DNA of 64,000 bases from Globodera rostochiensis (Eukaryota > Nematoda > Chromadorea > Rhabditida > Heteroderidae). The position numbers and the translations under genes are program-made. Shown here piece after piece: positions 1 through 12,867 of the stretch. Numbering within the stretch: the stretch's first letter is position 1; every line of letters starts with the position of its first letter. The notes below the pieces were generated by a model that was not told where the DNA came from, did no database searches, and worked only from the letters and a program-made list of their open reading frames with translations. The stretch covers positions 4,819,456 to 4,883,455 of the forward strand of contig JAEVLN010000002.1 in the NCBI GenBank assembly GCA_018350325.1. Reading direction: 5' to 3'.

Positions 1-839
1 CAAATTAATTATTAAAAAGTACCATAAATTGGTGATGAACTAATGTAATCGGCTGATATGAAAAAATTAAAACTAATAGCGGCATTTCTACAATTATCAC
101 AGGCAGTTACTCTAAAAAAGCCGGTGCAAATTTAGGCGCAAAATAAAAGTCTGCCACGGAATAAGTTAAAAAAATAAAAAAATAACAAAATGAAATATAT
201 AAATGTTAGTTTAAAAATAATATGTTTCCGCCAGGTAACTTAAAATTAACAAGAACTAGCTTGAAAGTATGATGACGAGTCTCTGCAGCATATAAAAACG
301 GAAAATTTAATTTGCTTATTCAAAGAATATATAAATTAATAATAAAAATCGGAATTAGCAAAAAATTTACAAATAAAATAGATAGATACAAATGAAATCA
401 AATCTGTAAGCGTAATATATCTTTACAAAACATTTAACAACACACGAAATATTTAGTCATCTATAACATCAAAATAAAAAATATTAAATTTAACCCGATT
501 ACGCCAATGATAAATAGATTATTAAAAAACAACTAATTGTTTAAACAATACGATGATTGAAATCAGGTTTTATTTATCACTTTAAGAAAAATTTTAGTTA
601 TGCAATTAAATTTAAATTCCAAGAAAAATAAACAAATTTGATTGAATAGAAAAAAGCAAGAACTTTAATCTGGTATGTGATATCTCAGGCAAAACTTGAC
701 GAAATTGATTTATAGTGTGACAATAAAATGCATGTCAATAAAAACTTCATGCCGATTAAACAACCGGGTGGCAACTCGAGTCTGGGATGTGTGTGCTGGC
801 CAGAATATAAATATGGAACTCAAATTAAATATAATAACT
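1..839. other. AT-rich intergenic DNA with one dispersed repeat
   Basis: I see no gene here. Bases about 144-285 (from the AAGTCTGCCACGG stretch to GTATGATGACGA) recur with small indels at about 41506-41632, so this is one copy of a dispersed repeat. The rest is AT-rich with short homopolymer runs. Confidence 0.5.
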
Positions 840-935
840 GGTACCCCCGGTTTTCGGTTAACCGGGTTTTCAGAGAACCGGTTTCGTAACCGGGTTTTAA
901 CTTTTGCCCGGTTACCAACCGGTTTTTTCAGTTTA
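840..935. repeat. Phrase array, ACCGGGT-type
   Basis: A short GC-richer block repeats the phrase AACCGG/ACCGGGT about seven times with irregular spacing. The strand-symmetric CCGGTT form is also present. It is one of about a dozen loci in the window with this organisation but different phrases. The 80-codon open frame across it is a by-product of the repeat and is not annotated as a gene. Confidence 0.55.
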
Positions 936-3900
936 TGACTTTATGCTTGAGCAATTTTGCCGGACTACTATTCGGACTGATATGGACGTTTTTTGATGAT
1001 TTTAACGATATTGGCTAAGAAAATTTGTCAGGATTTTTTTAGTTTTCACAAATTTCATTAAAAGTCCAATAACTAGTGTTTAAACCGCCGATTTGGGATG
1101 CGCGCTAAGATAGATAATATTTTCAAATAAGGAATGAAAATTATGCTTTGCATTCTAATAAAAAAGGTTCAAATTTAAGAAAATTTTTAATTTCATAAAT
1201 GTGTATTTACTGTGATGAAATATCAGAATTAATATTCATTAAGGTATTAAATAAAACAAAAATGTTTAATCACGACGTAAACTGTACAAAAAATATTTCA
1301 AGATAAAAGCATAGAAGCAAAAGTGATAGGCTCCAAGACAATTTTCTCATTCAAACTAATGAAGATTTATTAAACAGAATTAAAAACTTAGAGATGACAA
1401 CTAAAAGTTTTCATAGAATATTTATGGAGAGTCAAGAATGGTTTACCCAGCAGCCCCAGGTGCTCTGTCCATAGAAGTAGCGGAGCGAAGAGCAAAAGCA
1501 GTTACTCCCTCGGGCCATTTTTCGCTCAACCCGAACCCGAAACTTTTCAAAAAAAAACGATGAAATTGTTAAATAAAAATTTTGATAATATCTACCAAAT
1601 ATTTTATCAATTAATTATTTGAAAGAATAAAAGTTACATTAATTTTATTTTTTTTTAAATTAATTTTTAATCTTTAAAAATTAATGACAACAATTAAAAA
1701 GTTGGACCATAGCCAATAAACACCATTAAAAAATTAAGTATAATGAATATTTGGATATTTTAAAGATAAAATAATAAAAATGAAAAAAAATTATACCAAA
1801 TTAGAAAATTTTTATAGGTCTCCTCCAGTGATTCAACGACAACAACAAAAACCCAGAGTGTATGGCGAATTAGCAAAAAAAAAATAGAAATTGAATAAAA
1901 TAATATTGTCCTAGCAAATTGTTATTAGTTGGCAATCATTGAGAATTTAATAAATCAATGAAGATTTTATCAGTATAAAAAGGATTTAATATTTAATTTA
2001 AAGATTTTTGCAGCGGTAAACTAAATTTAAAATTATAAGAAAAATTTAATTTATCAATTAAAATTTGAAGAAATGATAACGGTACATACATTGGCAGTTT
2101 TAAACTTTTAATTTTTATTATTAAAAAAAATTTTAAAAGCGTTCGGTTTACAAGTTTATTTGAACTTATATGTTATGACAATTTCTTTACCCAACATACA
2201 TTAAGATAATTTGCTTTGAAGTTTTTAAAAATTTACAATCATCAATATTAAATCTTTCTAAGTTTTAATTAAATTATTGTCATGTTTTTAAAATTAAAAT
2301 AGTAGTTGATGTGGTCACCAGCATGACTCGGCATGGCATTTGTCAAGCAGTCAGTGGATTCCAATTTTTTTGTTGTATTTTTAAAACGCCAGTTGAATAA
2401 AAATATATTAAGCCAGAAAGATTTTTAATAGAATATGAATATGGATTATAAAAAAGAAAACTTCAAGATAATTTTTTAATAAAATATTACAAAAATGTTA
2501 AATATTTTAACGAAAATTTATAATAAAAAAACTAATGACGCTGCAGTATTATTTGTAACAACATTACACAAACTATTCTAGTTATTTTTTGTAAAACATG
2601 ACTTGCGTAAAAGCTATTGCAAAAATGTTCTTATATCAAAAAATATTTGATATGCAAAAACTTAAAAGACATATGTAATAGAAAGATTGGCAACTTTTTT
2701 TGAACAAGGGGATGTGATTAGAATCAATACCGGGTGATTTAAATGCTCAAAAAAACTTTTGAAACTACTAAATAAACCTAAAAGATGTTCAAAAGCTTCA
2801 AGTATTTTAAAAGGCAAGGTATAAATAAATTAAATGAAGATGTTTGTTACCTATTAATAATTTAAACGAAATGATAAGAGGAAGCCTATCATTAATTTTT
2901 TAATATCCTTTAAAAAATTAGATGCCAAAAATTTAAAAAATAACGTGGATTCAAGCGTGCACTCAAATTTGTACCCTTAACAAAATTAATATTTATTTTA
3001 CAATTCTGTAGTGTTCGGAAAATAAGCAAGCGGTATTAAGCCAACCGTGACCTCGACAAAAATGCGGTAAAATTTACGGCACGAGCGCGAGGGTAATTAA
3101 TCAATCCCGAGCTTGTAGGCTCGGGAGGGGGGGGGGTGGTCCCAGGGGGCTTTGAGTCTAAACATTTTGGGCCATTTGAGCGTGGGGTCTAAAACAATAC
3201 CTTTGAATTAATGGCAAAGTCAGTCCCTAGTAGTGCAAAAAAAGAAGGTGTTTATAATATTTTAATTATACTTGAAATTTTTGGTTTTAGCTTCCCGAAG
3301 CTGAAATGTCACCCGTTTCGGTTCTGACTGTTGGTAGCACAGCAAACCCAATCAAATTTGTAAAATATTTTATATTCATTTTAATTAGTATTTGAATTTG
3401 TTTAGCTTCCCGACTCCGAAATGTCGTCGTCTGTTTGCGTGCCGGTCACCGGACCAAAGCCTCGACTTTGCACATTAATCAAAGAGAGGTTGAATTTACC
3501 CACAATTTAAAAAAAAACCCAAAAGCTTTATTCCCTTTGAAGTTTGGCTCCAGTTCTTTTGTAGAAAGGGCAAAGGACATTTCATCGACACAAATGACAA
3601 GGGGTGCATTGGTGACCGGTCAGTTTTTTGATTTATTTCATTTTGATTTTGTACACTAAATTTAGTGCCTGCCTGAAACCAGGGCAAAGAATTGCAGGTG
3701 TTAATGGCGTTTTGCTACCCATTAACATTTCTCATAAGGTATTATTTTTAAACAAAATTTAAATTTTATCATTTTTAACAGGCATGCGGCAAAATGATCA
3801 AACAGAACAAAACAAAGACTGATTTATTGGTGGTGCTTTTATAACTTTAATTTTAATGAATATTAATTTTCAAATATATCAGTTGATAAATTGTAAAAAA

Positions 3901-6725
3901 GAATAATAAAAATTAATAAAATTTCCGATTCTAATTAATAAACCATTAATGTAAACAAAAAAATTATTTGAATCGACGAGTTACAGAAGTGTCAAAAGCT
4001 ACAGTATACTTTAAAAAAAAATTATTTTTTAAATTATATGTATTTAATTAATAGATAAGTTCAGTGAGCGGCAACAAATAAAAGATCAATAATAAAAAAA
4101 TTAAACATAAACAAAAACAAAACAAAAACAAGCACCCTTAACATAATTGGAATAACCAAATCTGTCGGGAGGGTTTGTAGTGTAGTGGATGGTGTTCGGT
4201 AAATCCTTAAAAACAACCCAATCAAGGTCAAATTAAAATTTTATAAAATATTATTAATTAAACAATAATAAAAAAAGCAAATTGTGTTACGCCTTGTATG
4301 CAAACGCTAAAATGTTAATCGCTAAAGAGATTTAAAAAATGTAGGAAAAATACACCCTAAAAATCGACTTTTAAAATTTTCAAAAATGCACCCCTAAAAA
4401 GACTTTTTCGCGACTAAAAATTTGTCACCAAAAAATGAAAGTTTTTTAAATTTGTCCATATAATTCGCAGCTCTAGTAGTAGGGGACCGGAACCAGTACT
4501 GAAATGTTCTTTTTTTAAGTTTAATAGTAAATTTTGATTACGGGTTTACAAAATCCCTTAAAAACTCCCTTATAATGGCCTGTTTTTAGTTGTGGAATGG
4601 GTTAAAGTAGCAAAGTAGAATGATTAAATAAATAATTTGCTTTTTATTTCTTAAATTTTTTTAGAACAATAAAACCGGAATTAATCAAAAAAAGCAAAAT
4701 TAAGCGTTAATATATTTATTGTGATAATGTTTAATTATATTTTTAGACTTCTTATGCAAGTGGATATCTAACCACGTTGGTAAAATTAGTTCCATTTGTA
4801 ATATTTTGAAAATTAACAATTTACCAAAAGCAAGTAAATTTTAAAGCATTATCCAGATGAAAAAAATTTTTAAATTATTTTTTTAAGCAACCTGTTTTAA
4901 TTCTTTGTTAAGTAAATTATAGTAGAAGTTTTGTGTGTATTTCTTAAAGCTACAAATATTTAAAAAAATTGTTAATTTAATGAAATGCTTTCAAATGATA
5001 AATATTTTTAAATTCAAGTAGAGTTAAGAAAAAACTGGTCTTTTGTCAAAAAACCGCTAACGGGTTTCAAAAATTTATATAAGCTCACAGTGTATGGGTA
5101 CTGATGCTTCGGAACTCTTTATAGACAATCGTTGGCTTATAAATTTGCAAAGTTTCATTCCACCAATGCAAAAATTTATTTGATTTATTTTATTTTTTAA
5201 ATATTTCAATTAACCAACATTTTCCATCATTGGCAAAGTAAACATGGTCATATGCTTCTTTCTTTTATTGCGTTGGCATAGTCATAGTATTGTTTATAAC
5301 ATTACAATGTTTTAATTTTTATTATTGGTGCACGGGCTACACTTAAGATTTGTATTTATAATATTATAAAATTTACAATTTACCAAATTTAATTATCTAC
5401 TATTTCTATGGCATGTTTCATTTAATCTCTATTATTTCAAATCATTGTTTAATTTATTACAGCAATTCATAATATGTGCATTTACAGTTCAGGAGCTATC
5501 AATATATCTGTATTAAGTTTTATTTTAAAAAGTATAACTTTTACTTGTTTGACACCTTTGTTCGTTTATGTCCCGTGCTGGCACATTTTAAAAAATGCTG
5601 CTTTGTCCGACGGCACGGCGATTTTTTAGGAGCTCGTTGATGGCCGCATTTACGGTCTCCTCGCTCCTCCTCGCTTCGCGCGCGGCTCGCGCAGCGGCAT
5701 AGTATAATTTTTGCTAATTTATCGAATTGAGTAACCTAGCGCCTGATCAGTGGTCGATCACGGACCAACCTGTGCTGCTAGTTTGATTTTCAATAGTGTA
5801 CTTTTTTAAGTTTTTAACTTTTATTTCTCTTTATAGGGTTAAATTAATTATAATGTTTTTAAACATTGTTATTTATACTAATTTCATTGTTTTAATAGCA
5901 TTTATCATAAGCCGTCAATTAACTATTTTTTGTTTATATAGCTCCCATTTTAATTTGAAAAAATAATTTATTTTTTGAAGAATTAGGTTACTTTTACAAA
6001 TAAATTCATTTTCAAAATAGTAAATAAATTGCAAATATTGTCATTTAAATATTTATTTACCTTTTCTGTTTTTTTTAAATAGTAAAAAAAGAATTGGTTA
6101 TTTAATTTTAATTTTAACCCAGTTCCAGAATTTCCTCCTTTTGTCCCGTAATTTCCTCTTTTACGCTCGTCACAAATTATTTTGTATAAATTAATAAATA
6201 ATAAATTACCCAATGGATGGTTTGAGAAAGTGTTTGAGTTAATTTGGACAGATAATCGCAAAATTTCATCAGAATTCCGTTTACTTTATTTTCTATTTGT
6301 ACGAACGTTTTTTATTGTAAGTGCATCTGTATTTTGTTTTTATTTATAAATTAAAGATAATATTGGCCATGTTATTTTCATCCTTTAATAATTACACTTA
6401 CGGTTGTCGATAACCGTTGGGGCAAATTTTTGTCGCTGTAAACATAAGTTTATGTCATAATCGTATTTATCTTTTGGCAATGTTCTAATTTAGCTCTTAT
6501 ATCTTATATTTTCGATGTGATCGGTCTTACCCTTTGAAAACAATTGCTACTTTGACTTTGTGCTAAATTGACTTTTTTTTATGCAAAATGTTTTCAGAAA
6601 ACAAATTTACCTTTAAGAATAAATTCATCCAAATTTTTTGACTTTTTTTTGGAAACAAGAGTTGGCATTTTATTGATAAAAGCGACTGGAAATTCTATGT
6701 TAGGTATTCATTTTGAATAAACTAA
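936..6725. other. AT-rich region without a supportable gene
   Basis: This stretch is mostly A/T with several small GC islands: 1438-1563 (a 41-codon ORF, unrecognised), 3000-3170 (a G run plus an inverted CCGAGC/GCTCGG pair), 3294-3440 and 5570-5770. At 3294-3330 and 3402-3430 a phrase containing TTAGCTTCCCGA and GAAATGTC occurs twice about 108 bases apart. None of the islands has a reading frame plus splice signals good enough to call an exon. Confidence 0.4.
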
Positions 6726-6805
6726 TAGGGTTGGGCAAAACCTGATATTATCCGGGCCTCCCGGATACGGTTCCTCGACACCCGGATACCGGTACCGGAT
6801 AATTT
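6726..6805. repeat. Phrase array, CCCGGATA-type
   Basis: After the head AGGGTTGGGCAAAACC the block repeats CCCGGATA/CCGGATA about five times, including CCGGTACCGG, and ends at AATTTCC. The same phrase occurs in a second array at 7652-7783, so these two loci may be one subfamily. Confidence 0.6.
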
Positions 6806-7419
6806 CCAATTTTTAAAATTACTAATTAAAATTTTATAAAAATCAAATTTTTCGCGCAATATCAGCCAAAAAGTTTTTTGAACCCAAAAAGGAATAAAAT
6901 CAAATTCAATAAAGTTGGATTATGGCAATTCATTTTTCCATAACGCTTCTACATCTGGAACAGTTGACGGTGTTTTTTGAAGTATTTTTTTGATTTTTTG
7001 ACTCAATTTGTAAGAGATTTGCAACCAAATTTTTAAAATAACGGTTAGTTTTTGAAGCTTTTTAGGAATAGGAGGGTTATCGCCGGGGAGAAAAATTAAA
7101 GTTTTGTGAATTTGTTATGAAAATTTGCCTAAAATTTGTGAAAAATCACAATTTTATAAGTTTTACTGAGTGATGTTTTTTGTTTTTCGACTAATTTGTA
7201 AGAATCAATAAAAAGGTTTAATTATTAAATTAAAGGAAAAATGGATTTCCACTCAGGGAGTAGAACTCAGATAAACAAATTGGGGACTGGGCGGCTACTT
7301 TGTGCTATAGATTAAGGAACTAAATTTGTTATTGTGTATTTTTAAAAAAAATCTTTGAAGCCCATAATTCTTTAATGATTTCTCACCAAAAATGTCATCT
7401 TTACCAGTGCAAAAAAGTT

Positions 7420-7510
7420 CGTTTTCCGAGACTAAAAACCCGAGACCGAGACCCAAATAAACCGAGAAATTTCTCGACTCGAGAACCGAGACTCTCGAGC
7501 ATCCCTACTA
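7420..7510. repeat. Phrase array, CCGAGAC-type
   Basis: The block repeats CCGAGAC/CGAGAC with internal CTCGAG palindromes and ends in GAGCATCCCTA. That end is the reverse complement of the TAGGG-TGCT head seen in other arrays of this family, so this copy lies in the opposite orientation. Confidence 0.55.
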
Positions 7511-7651
7511 ATTATAAAAAACAAATTACAGAAGCCCATATTTCTTTTTTAATTTTAATTGGAAATGGCAAAATGTTTTACGCAAAATCAAAAATTTTAC
7601 TAGCGCTAACACCATCAAAAAAAAATTCTCTCGGAAAAAATACCACCATTA

Positions 7652-7783
7652 GGAGTGCTTAACCCGCCCGGATACCGGGTATCCCGGATCCTGGACACCC
7701 GGATAATGGTCCCGGATAATTTGCACAAAACACCCGGATACCGGTCCCAGTTTCGGATACCCGCTCTTGTCCAACCATATAAA
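7652..7783. repeat. Phrase array, CCCGGATA-type, with inverted ends
   Basis: The block begins with TTAGGAGTGCTTAA, repeats CCCGGATA or TCCCGGAT about eight times, and ends in CTTGTCCAACCAT. The reverse complement of that end (ATGGTTGGACAAG) resembles the head of other arrays, so this copy appears to have head-like sequence at both ends in inverted orientation. Confidence 0.6.
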
Positions 7784-8107
7784 CTATTATTAATGGGTTT
7801 TTTTCAAGAAATATTTTTGTAAGTATTTCATTTTGCTTAGTGGATGGAAGCGCCAACAGTTTGCCCAATTCTAATTCTCGGCATGGTTACATCGCTCCTG
7901 ATGCGCTTCTTTAATTTATTTGATAACGCTTTTCGGTGATGCATTTTTTGCAACATTTTTTCCTTATTTTTTATATTTTTATTGCGGTTTAAATTATTTT
8001 AGCAGAGAATTGAAAATTTCGTAAAACTCGTTGTATTTATGATCAGTCAATTTTAGCAAATTGATTTACTTTTGAAGAAAAGAGATTGCGCGTTTCACAA
8101 TATTAAA

Positions 8108-8206
8108 GTCCGCCTTCGTTCTCGATGATGGAATGGTTAAAGAACGCAATAGTATCTTTTAAATTAGCTATGCTTCTCTGTCGTTGAGATCGACTTAAAC
8201 TTTCCA
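8108..8206 (-). other. Exon-like island, small ORF of 34 codons
   Basis: A minus-strand ATG opens a 34-codon frame, rich in Ser, Arg and Gln at the start and ending in GGL before TAA. It lies in an otherwise stop-dense AT-rich setting. I recognise no family. It could be a first exon, a short peptide, or chance openness of a GC island. Confidence 0.2.
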
Positions 8207-9122
8207 TTGTTTAGGGAAAGGAGTAAATTATTAATAGGTTCAAAGTAAATTTTATTATCTTTGCTTTATTTTACTCATTTTATTTATTAGTTCATTTATT
8301 TGTACTTAACAATTATTAGCAGAATATTAATTCAATCTGATGTGGAATAAACTGTAATTTATGAATATTCTGTTTTTTTGCTTATTTTGTTTTTATTTTT
8401 TGTCTATTTTAACCATTTTATTGATAAGATACGCAGCATACATCTAGTTTAATATTCATGAACATTTTTTAGGTTTTTTGGTATTTAAGGTTAAAAGATG
8501 ACGTCAATCGAAAAATGATCACTTTTGTTGTTTGCCGGAATTATATTAGATTTATTTCAAGTTGGAATTAAATTAATTTTAAGAAAATTCACTAACGCGG
8601 CAAAAAAATTCTGCTATCCGCCGCTGTCATCAGTTCAAACTTTGTTCTTTAAGAAAATTGTTTATTTTATGAAAAAAATGGTCTTTGGTTTGGATATAGT
8701 TTAAAATTGGCAAGCTCCAACGCTTTTATTTTCACATTTATCAATTTTATATCTTGTACAAATATTGCCATTTGCTTTATTTTATAATATTTAACATTAA
8801 ACGTTTATTTTCCTCAAGCAGTAAAAATACGTTAAATGATTTATATTTTTGATTATTTTCAGTAGGTGAACACAACCTTTTAGTTTTTTAAATAACTTTA
8901 TTCTGGTGATTTTATTTAAAATCTAACCCGAAAACTCTGCGTTCCAGCGCTACTGTGATTTTTTAAACCAATTTAATCAGGGCTTTTTAAAATCAAATAG
9001 ATGATAATTTTGTTATTTTGTTAAAGTTATTTTAGTTATTATTTGTGAAGGCAACACCTTTATATTTTGCTTTTTGTATGTGAAAACAGAGTGAAATTGG
9101 ATTAACAACTCAAACCAACCGG

Positions 9123-9237
9123 CGGCAATGCACTCTGCACCAAAGCAGTTGTGCGCCTGCGCAATGCATTCGGTGTCTGGGTCCTCCACAAACGAAACGA
9201 CCTCATTGTCTTCACGGCCAATTTTGCACTTTAAGCC
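9123..9237 (-). CDS. Candidate internal exon, Cys-containing protein
   Basis: On the minus strand a strong acceptor (TTTTTATTACAG) precedes an open segment that reads LKCKIGRED near its start and CFGAECIAA near its end, followed by a GTTGGT donor. Four cysteines in about 35 residues and many acidic residues suggest an extracellular, disulfide-bonded protein. A second short island at about 8931-8955 has an AG/GT pair in compatible phase and could be the next exon. The plus strand is also open over part of this island but lacks an acceptor as good. The family is not recognised. Confidence 0.35.
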
Positions 9238-9822
9238 TGTAATAAAAAGAAAACAAAATAACAAACTCTCACAATTAGTGATCAATCAACAATTAAATTA
9301 TGCATATTTATTTTAACCATGGGGTAGCCATGATTTTGTTTGTACCGTTTGTAGACATTGAGGAGACTTAACTAATCTCCATACGGGTGGGAAAAAACTC
9401 GTAACATGCCAATGCTCGTTTTTTTTTATTTGTATTCATAAAGCTTTTGTGTGCCAACGCGATGTATCAGTGAGATTTAGTTTTTTAAGTCTTAAACAAA
9501 GCAAATTCAATGTAAAACATTCTTCAACCTGATATATATTGATTAATATGTTTTTAATTGCAAAATTAAAAGAAGGCTTGTTCTAATTACTTTTTGCTCA
9601 AAAAGCAATTAAGAGCAGTGCAGTCAGTGGGTTGCTTATTTTTTGACGAATTTCTATAATATATATTTGATTAAATATGATTTATTTTTATGTTTATCCT
9701 TTTGTTTCATTATTATTTTAAATTCTCTTGACAGAGTTTAATTTTTATTGTTTAGTTTTAATTTCTCGAATGTTTCGCTGTTCAAAATTTTGCTTGTTTT
9801 TGCCATTGGCACTTTGAATTAG

Positions 9823-10688
9823 CACTTTGGGGACCAATACCTGTCTGATCGAATGCCCAGCGAGATAATTGTGCTTAGTGTTGATTGTACACGGAGAGAC
9901 GATTGTGCCATCCCATCAAATAATATAATTTCCATGGTAATATTTTTCTTGTTAATTTACTTTGGCAAAACTTTATGTTTGTAACCTTTAGTGTTATTTC
10001 ATTGTGTTTTTTAAAATTATAAAATAAAACAACAAATTGAATTAAGCAATAAGATAATTTTTTACTATTTTTATTTCTTCCGCACATCTCGATGCTGGCT
10101 GCTAGACTTAATCATGGAATAAACCGCAAAATTCATTTAATAGATTGGATAGAAAATTTAAATTTAAGATCAATATTTGGTTCTACAAATGCTTAATCAT
10201 TTTTAAATAAAATTTAATTATTTCTCGGTACATAATTCATTGATGATATTTTTTTATTACAAATTTCCATAGGCTTTTACAGCAACAAAATTATCTTTTT
10301 AATCATTCAAACAGATTCATCCACGACCCCTAGAATGGGAACGCATCAACCATTTGATCCATCGCTTCGATCAATGTACGGAACATAAACACTTTTATTA
10401 AATTATTCAAATATATTTATTTACCAACCATTTTCTATTTTGCGCTTTGTAAATTTATAAATTAATCATTCCCCGCGGGCATTTAAATCGCACACTAATC
10501 ATTTAGAATACATTTTTCATGCAGATATATTAAATTAGTTTATCATCCATCATGAAATCTATTTACTAAACTAAAAATGTCAAAATATTTAAAGTTTAAA
10601 CTCAGTCGGGGAGCAAAACGTTAAGATGACTCCTTTGCTGGACACCAAAAAAGACGAAGTTTGGATTGGTTGGGGTGACAAGCTTTGA
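9823..10688 (+). CDS. Candidate multi-exon gene fragment (three exons)
   Basis: Three GC islands join in one reading frame when standard splice sites are used. Exon 1 is 9823-9936 (38 codons, after TTAG, ending CCATG/GTAATA); it includes the stretch SEIIVLSVDCTRRDDCAI. Exon 2 is 10315-10375 (after AACAG, before GTACGG, ending with one base of a codon). Exon 3 is 10606-10688 (after ACTCAG, starting with two bases of a codon) and ends DEVWIGWGDKL then TGA. Exon 3 may instead splice at GGG/GTGACA. The phases match at both junctions, which is modest evidence because each match has a one-in-three chance. No family is recognised, and the 5' exons were not found. Confidence 0.35.
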
Positions 10689-11041
10689 ATTATTAAACTT
10701 AAATGTTGTGCTAATTAAACAAATAAAATTTAACGATAAAATTTATAGCTTAAATGCTCATAAAGTTGTTTCATTTCCGAATTACCTTAAATGTTGATTG
10801 GTAGGATAAACATTGTTAAGACAACGTTACTCAAATGTGTATCTGGCTAGAACATCCGAAATTTATATTTTAATTATTTACAACATGGCAATAAAGAAAA
10901 ATTTAAATCGATTACAATTTTTATGTATCAGCAAAATTAAGCAGTTTGGTAAAACGACAAATGTCTTGGTTATTTAGAAACATGCATAATAAAGATATTT
11001 TAATTTCATTAATTTACTAAGTAGAATGCAAGTTTGGGGGT

Positions 11042-11065
11042 CGGCGGTGCCGATAGGCGCCGCCG
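11042..11065. repeat. GC hairpin with GATA loop (dispersed family)
   Basis: The inverted stem CGGCGGTGCC/GGCGCCGCCG encloses the loop GATA. The following AT-rich stretch (GAGAAAATTTTTGA, then ACTCAATTTGTTAAG) is shared with copies near 22.7, 22.8, 62.8, 63.1 and 63.7 kb. Confidence 0.7.
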
Positions 11066-11310
11066 AGAAAATTTTTGAATTATTGACTCAATTTGTTAAG
11101 AGATTTGCAATCACTTAGGAAAATGTGCCTAAAATTTCAACAAAAAATCACCATTTATAAGGTTTCTGAGTGATGTTTTTTTTTTTGTAAAAAGGAGTAC
11201 TTATTATTATCAAATTAAAAGAATAAAAGCGACTTCCCACTGAGCCACACTTGCATGGAATAAAATGCAAATTAAAAATCATTAAATTAACCAAAAAAGC
11301 CCAATAACTA

Positions 11311-11395
11311 GGGGTGCTTAAAGCGCCGGTTTGGGTAGCCGGTTTTCGGTTAACCGGGATCTTGAAGACCCGGTTTTTGTACCGGTTAAAAAATT
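11311..11395. repeat. Phrase array, GCCGGTT-type
   Basis: After the head TAGGGGTGCTTAA the block repeats GCCGGTTT, CCGGTTTTCGGTTAACCGG and CCCGGTTTTTG. It resembles the array at 840-935 in its phrase and the array at 7652-7783 in its head. Confidence 0.6.
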
Positions 11396-11992
11396 GCAAT
11401 AATATGTAATATTTTATTATTTGATCAATAACGTTAATTTAACTGAGAATTTTTCATTTTTTTGCTAATAAAATAAACCGTATACAAGAAATTTTGCTTT
11501 TACCTGCCATATGGAATGATATTTGTCAAAACTCTGAACAGACTAAAACTAAATGTTTTTACGGTGTTGAATTGCAACATTTCTTAATTTATTTGTTTAT
11601 AAAATTTCAAACCATTTGTAAATAAGGTTTTGTTTGTTGTAATTTAAAATTAATAAAATTTCTTCTTTATGTATTAGCCAAAATAATCTTGAGCCATTCA
11701 ACTTGTTTATAAACTGGCTGTTTTTTGTTTAAACCACATGAGGAATTATTTTATAAATATTTAATAGTCAATGTTAGGATTATTTAAGCAATTTTTAGGT
11801 TTTTTTGAATTTTTTAAATATCAAAAGGTATTATTTGTGAAATATTAATATTAACTCATTTTTAAATTAATTATTATAAGTATGGTTTTTAATGTCACAT
11901 GTAATTAAATTAAAATATTTTTTAGAACGAGCAAATACATAAGGAATTATATTTCGTTTTTTGGCTTTTATACTCGTTTTTATTCAATGTTT

Positions 11993-12201
11993 TGTGCTTT
12001 AATTGTATTATTATTTATAGTTATTTTGATTTTCTTAGGGAAGTTGCCCGTTTCACTACAATTTTGGTCGGGCCAACGAGATGTAAACGCAAGGGAATAA
12101 TTCGGCCGCTTAACAATTATTGGTGGTTTCTGCAAAAGGGGAAAAATCTCCGAGAAATTTTGTTCAAATATTTGAACTTTTTTTGTTTTAATTTTATTCA
12201 T
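11993..12201. other. Exon-like island, strand uncertain
   Basis: A GC island at about 12040-12170 is open on both strands. On the minus strand it follows a very good acceptor (CCCCTTTTGCAG, exon start 12129). On the plus strand it follows GATTTTCTTAG and has a GTAAAC donor at about 12083. The minus reading (starting KPPIIVKRP) lies on the same strand as, and downstream of, the Lon-like exons, but its similarity to that family is too weak to use. Confidence 0.2.
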
Positions 12202-12769
12202 GTTTAAAAGTTTTTTTGATTATTTATTTACTCAGAAAATTTATTTCTTTTATTTTTAACATTTTAAATTATTATTAATTTTATTAGTTGTTTAAATTAA
12301 GAGTAAGAAAAAACCTTTAATTTAAATTTTTTTTGATTTACATATTTTTTTATAATTGTATTTTTAAGAATATCGTCATTTATTTTTCTGCCATAACCAT
12401 TTTATGCCATGTTTGTTCATAAAAAATCATATTGTCATCGTTAAATAGATTCATTGTATTTTTTTTTTGAAATCATTTGTTGCATTTCTGCTATTTTCTT
12501 TATTTAATGTTTTTCACCCTTTTTAACCCTTTTTGTAATTTTTGATAGTAAAAAAATGCTCATAAATTCGCATTTATTCATAACCTTTTGTTTTTGTATT
12601 TTGCTAGAATTATTTTCTAATTAATGAAGTCAAATATATTCGTAATAATAAAATTTATTGCTTGTAATCTTTGTGGAAGACAACACGGAACAATAAAGTA
12701 CTTTTATATTTATTCTAGCAATTATTCGTTATTTTATAATATTTTTTGTCATTTGTGTTGGCTCCAGCA

Positions 12770-12867
12770 AAATTACATTTTAAAAAGGTGACGGACGTTA
12801 TGCTATCTTGGAGCACATGTTTGGTCGGTATGACTAGCGCGAGAAGATAGCGTAGTTGTTGAATGTT
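12770..12867 (-). other. Exon-like island, possible part of the Lon-like gene
   Basis: A good minus-strand acceptor (ACTTCTTTCAG) opens a frame that starts NIQQLRYLLALVIPTK. The hydrophobic pattern followed by IP resembles the helical segment after the Lon ATPase core, and its position downstream of the Lon-like exons fits. The similarity is only suggestive. A plus-strand reading of the same island with its own AG/GT pair cannot be excluded. Confidence 0.2.

Noticed and set aside
3435..3687. Overlapping 74- and 63-codon frames on opposite strands
   Set aside because: No acceptor, donor or domain supports either strand; the composition fits a chance open GC island.
11042..11065. GATA-loop hairpin as a Helitron 3' end
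   Set aside because: The copies do not share a CTRR-type terminus or a fixed end after the hairpin, so the Helitron assignment is not supported.
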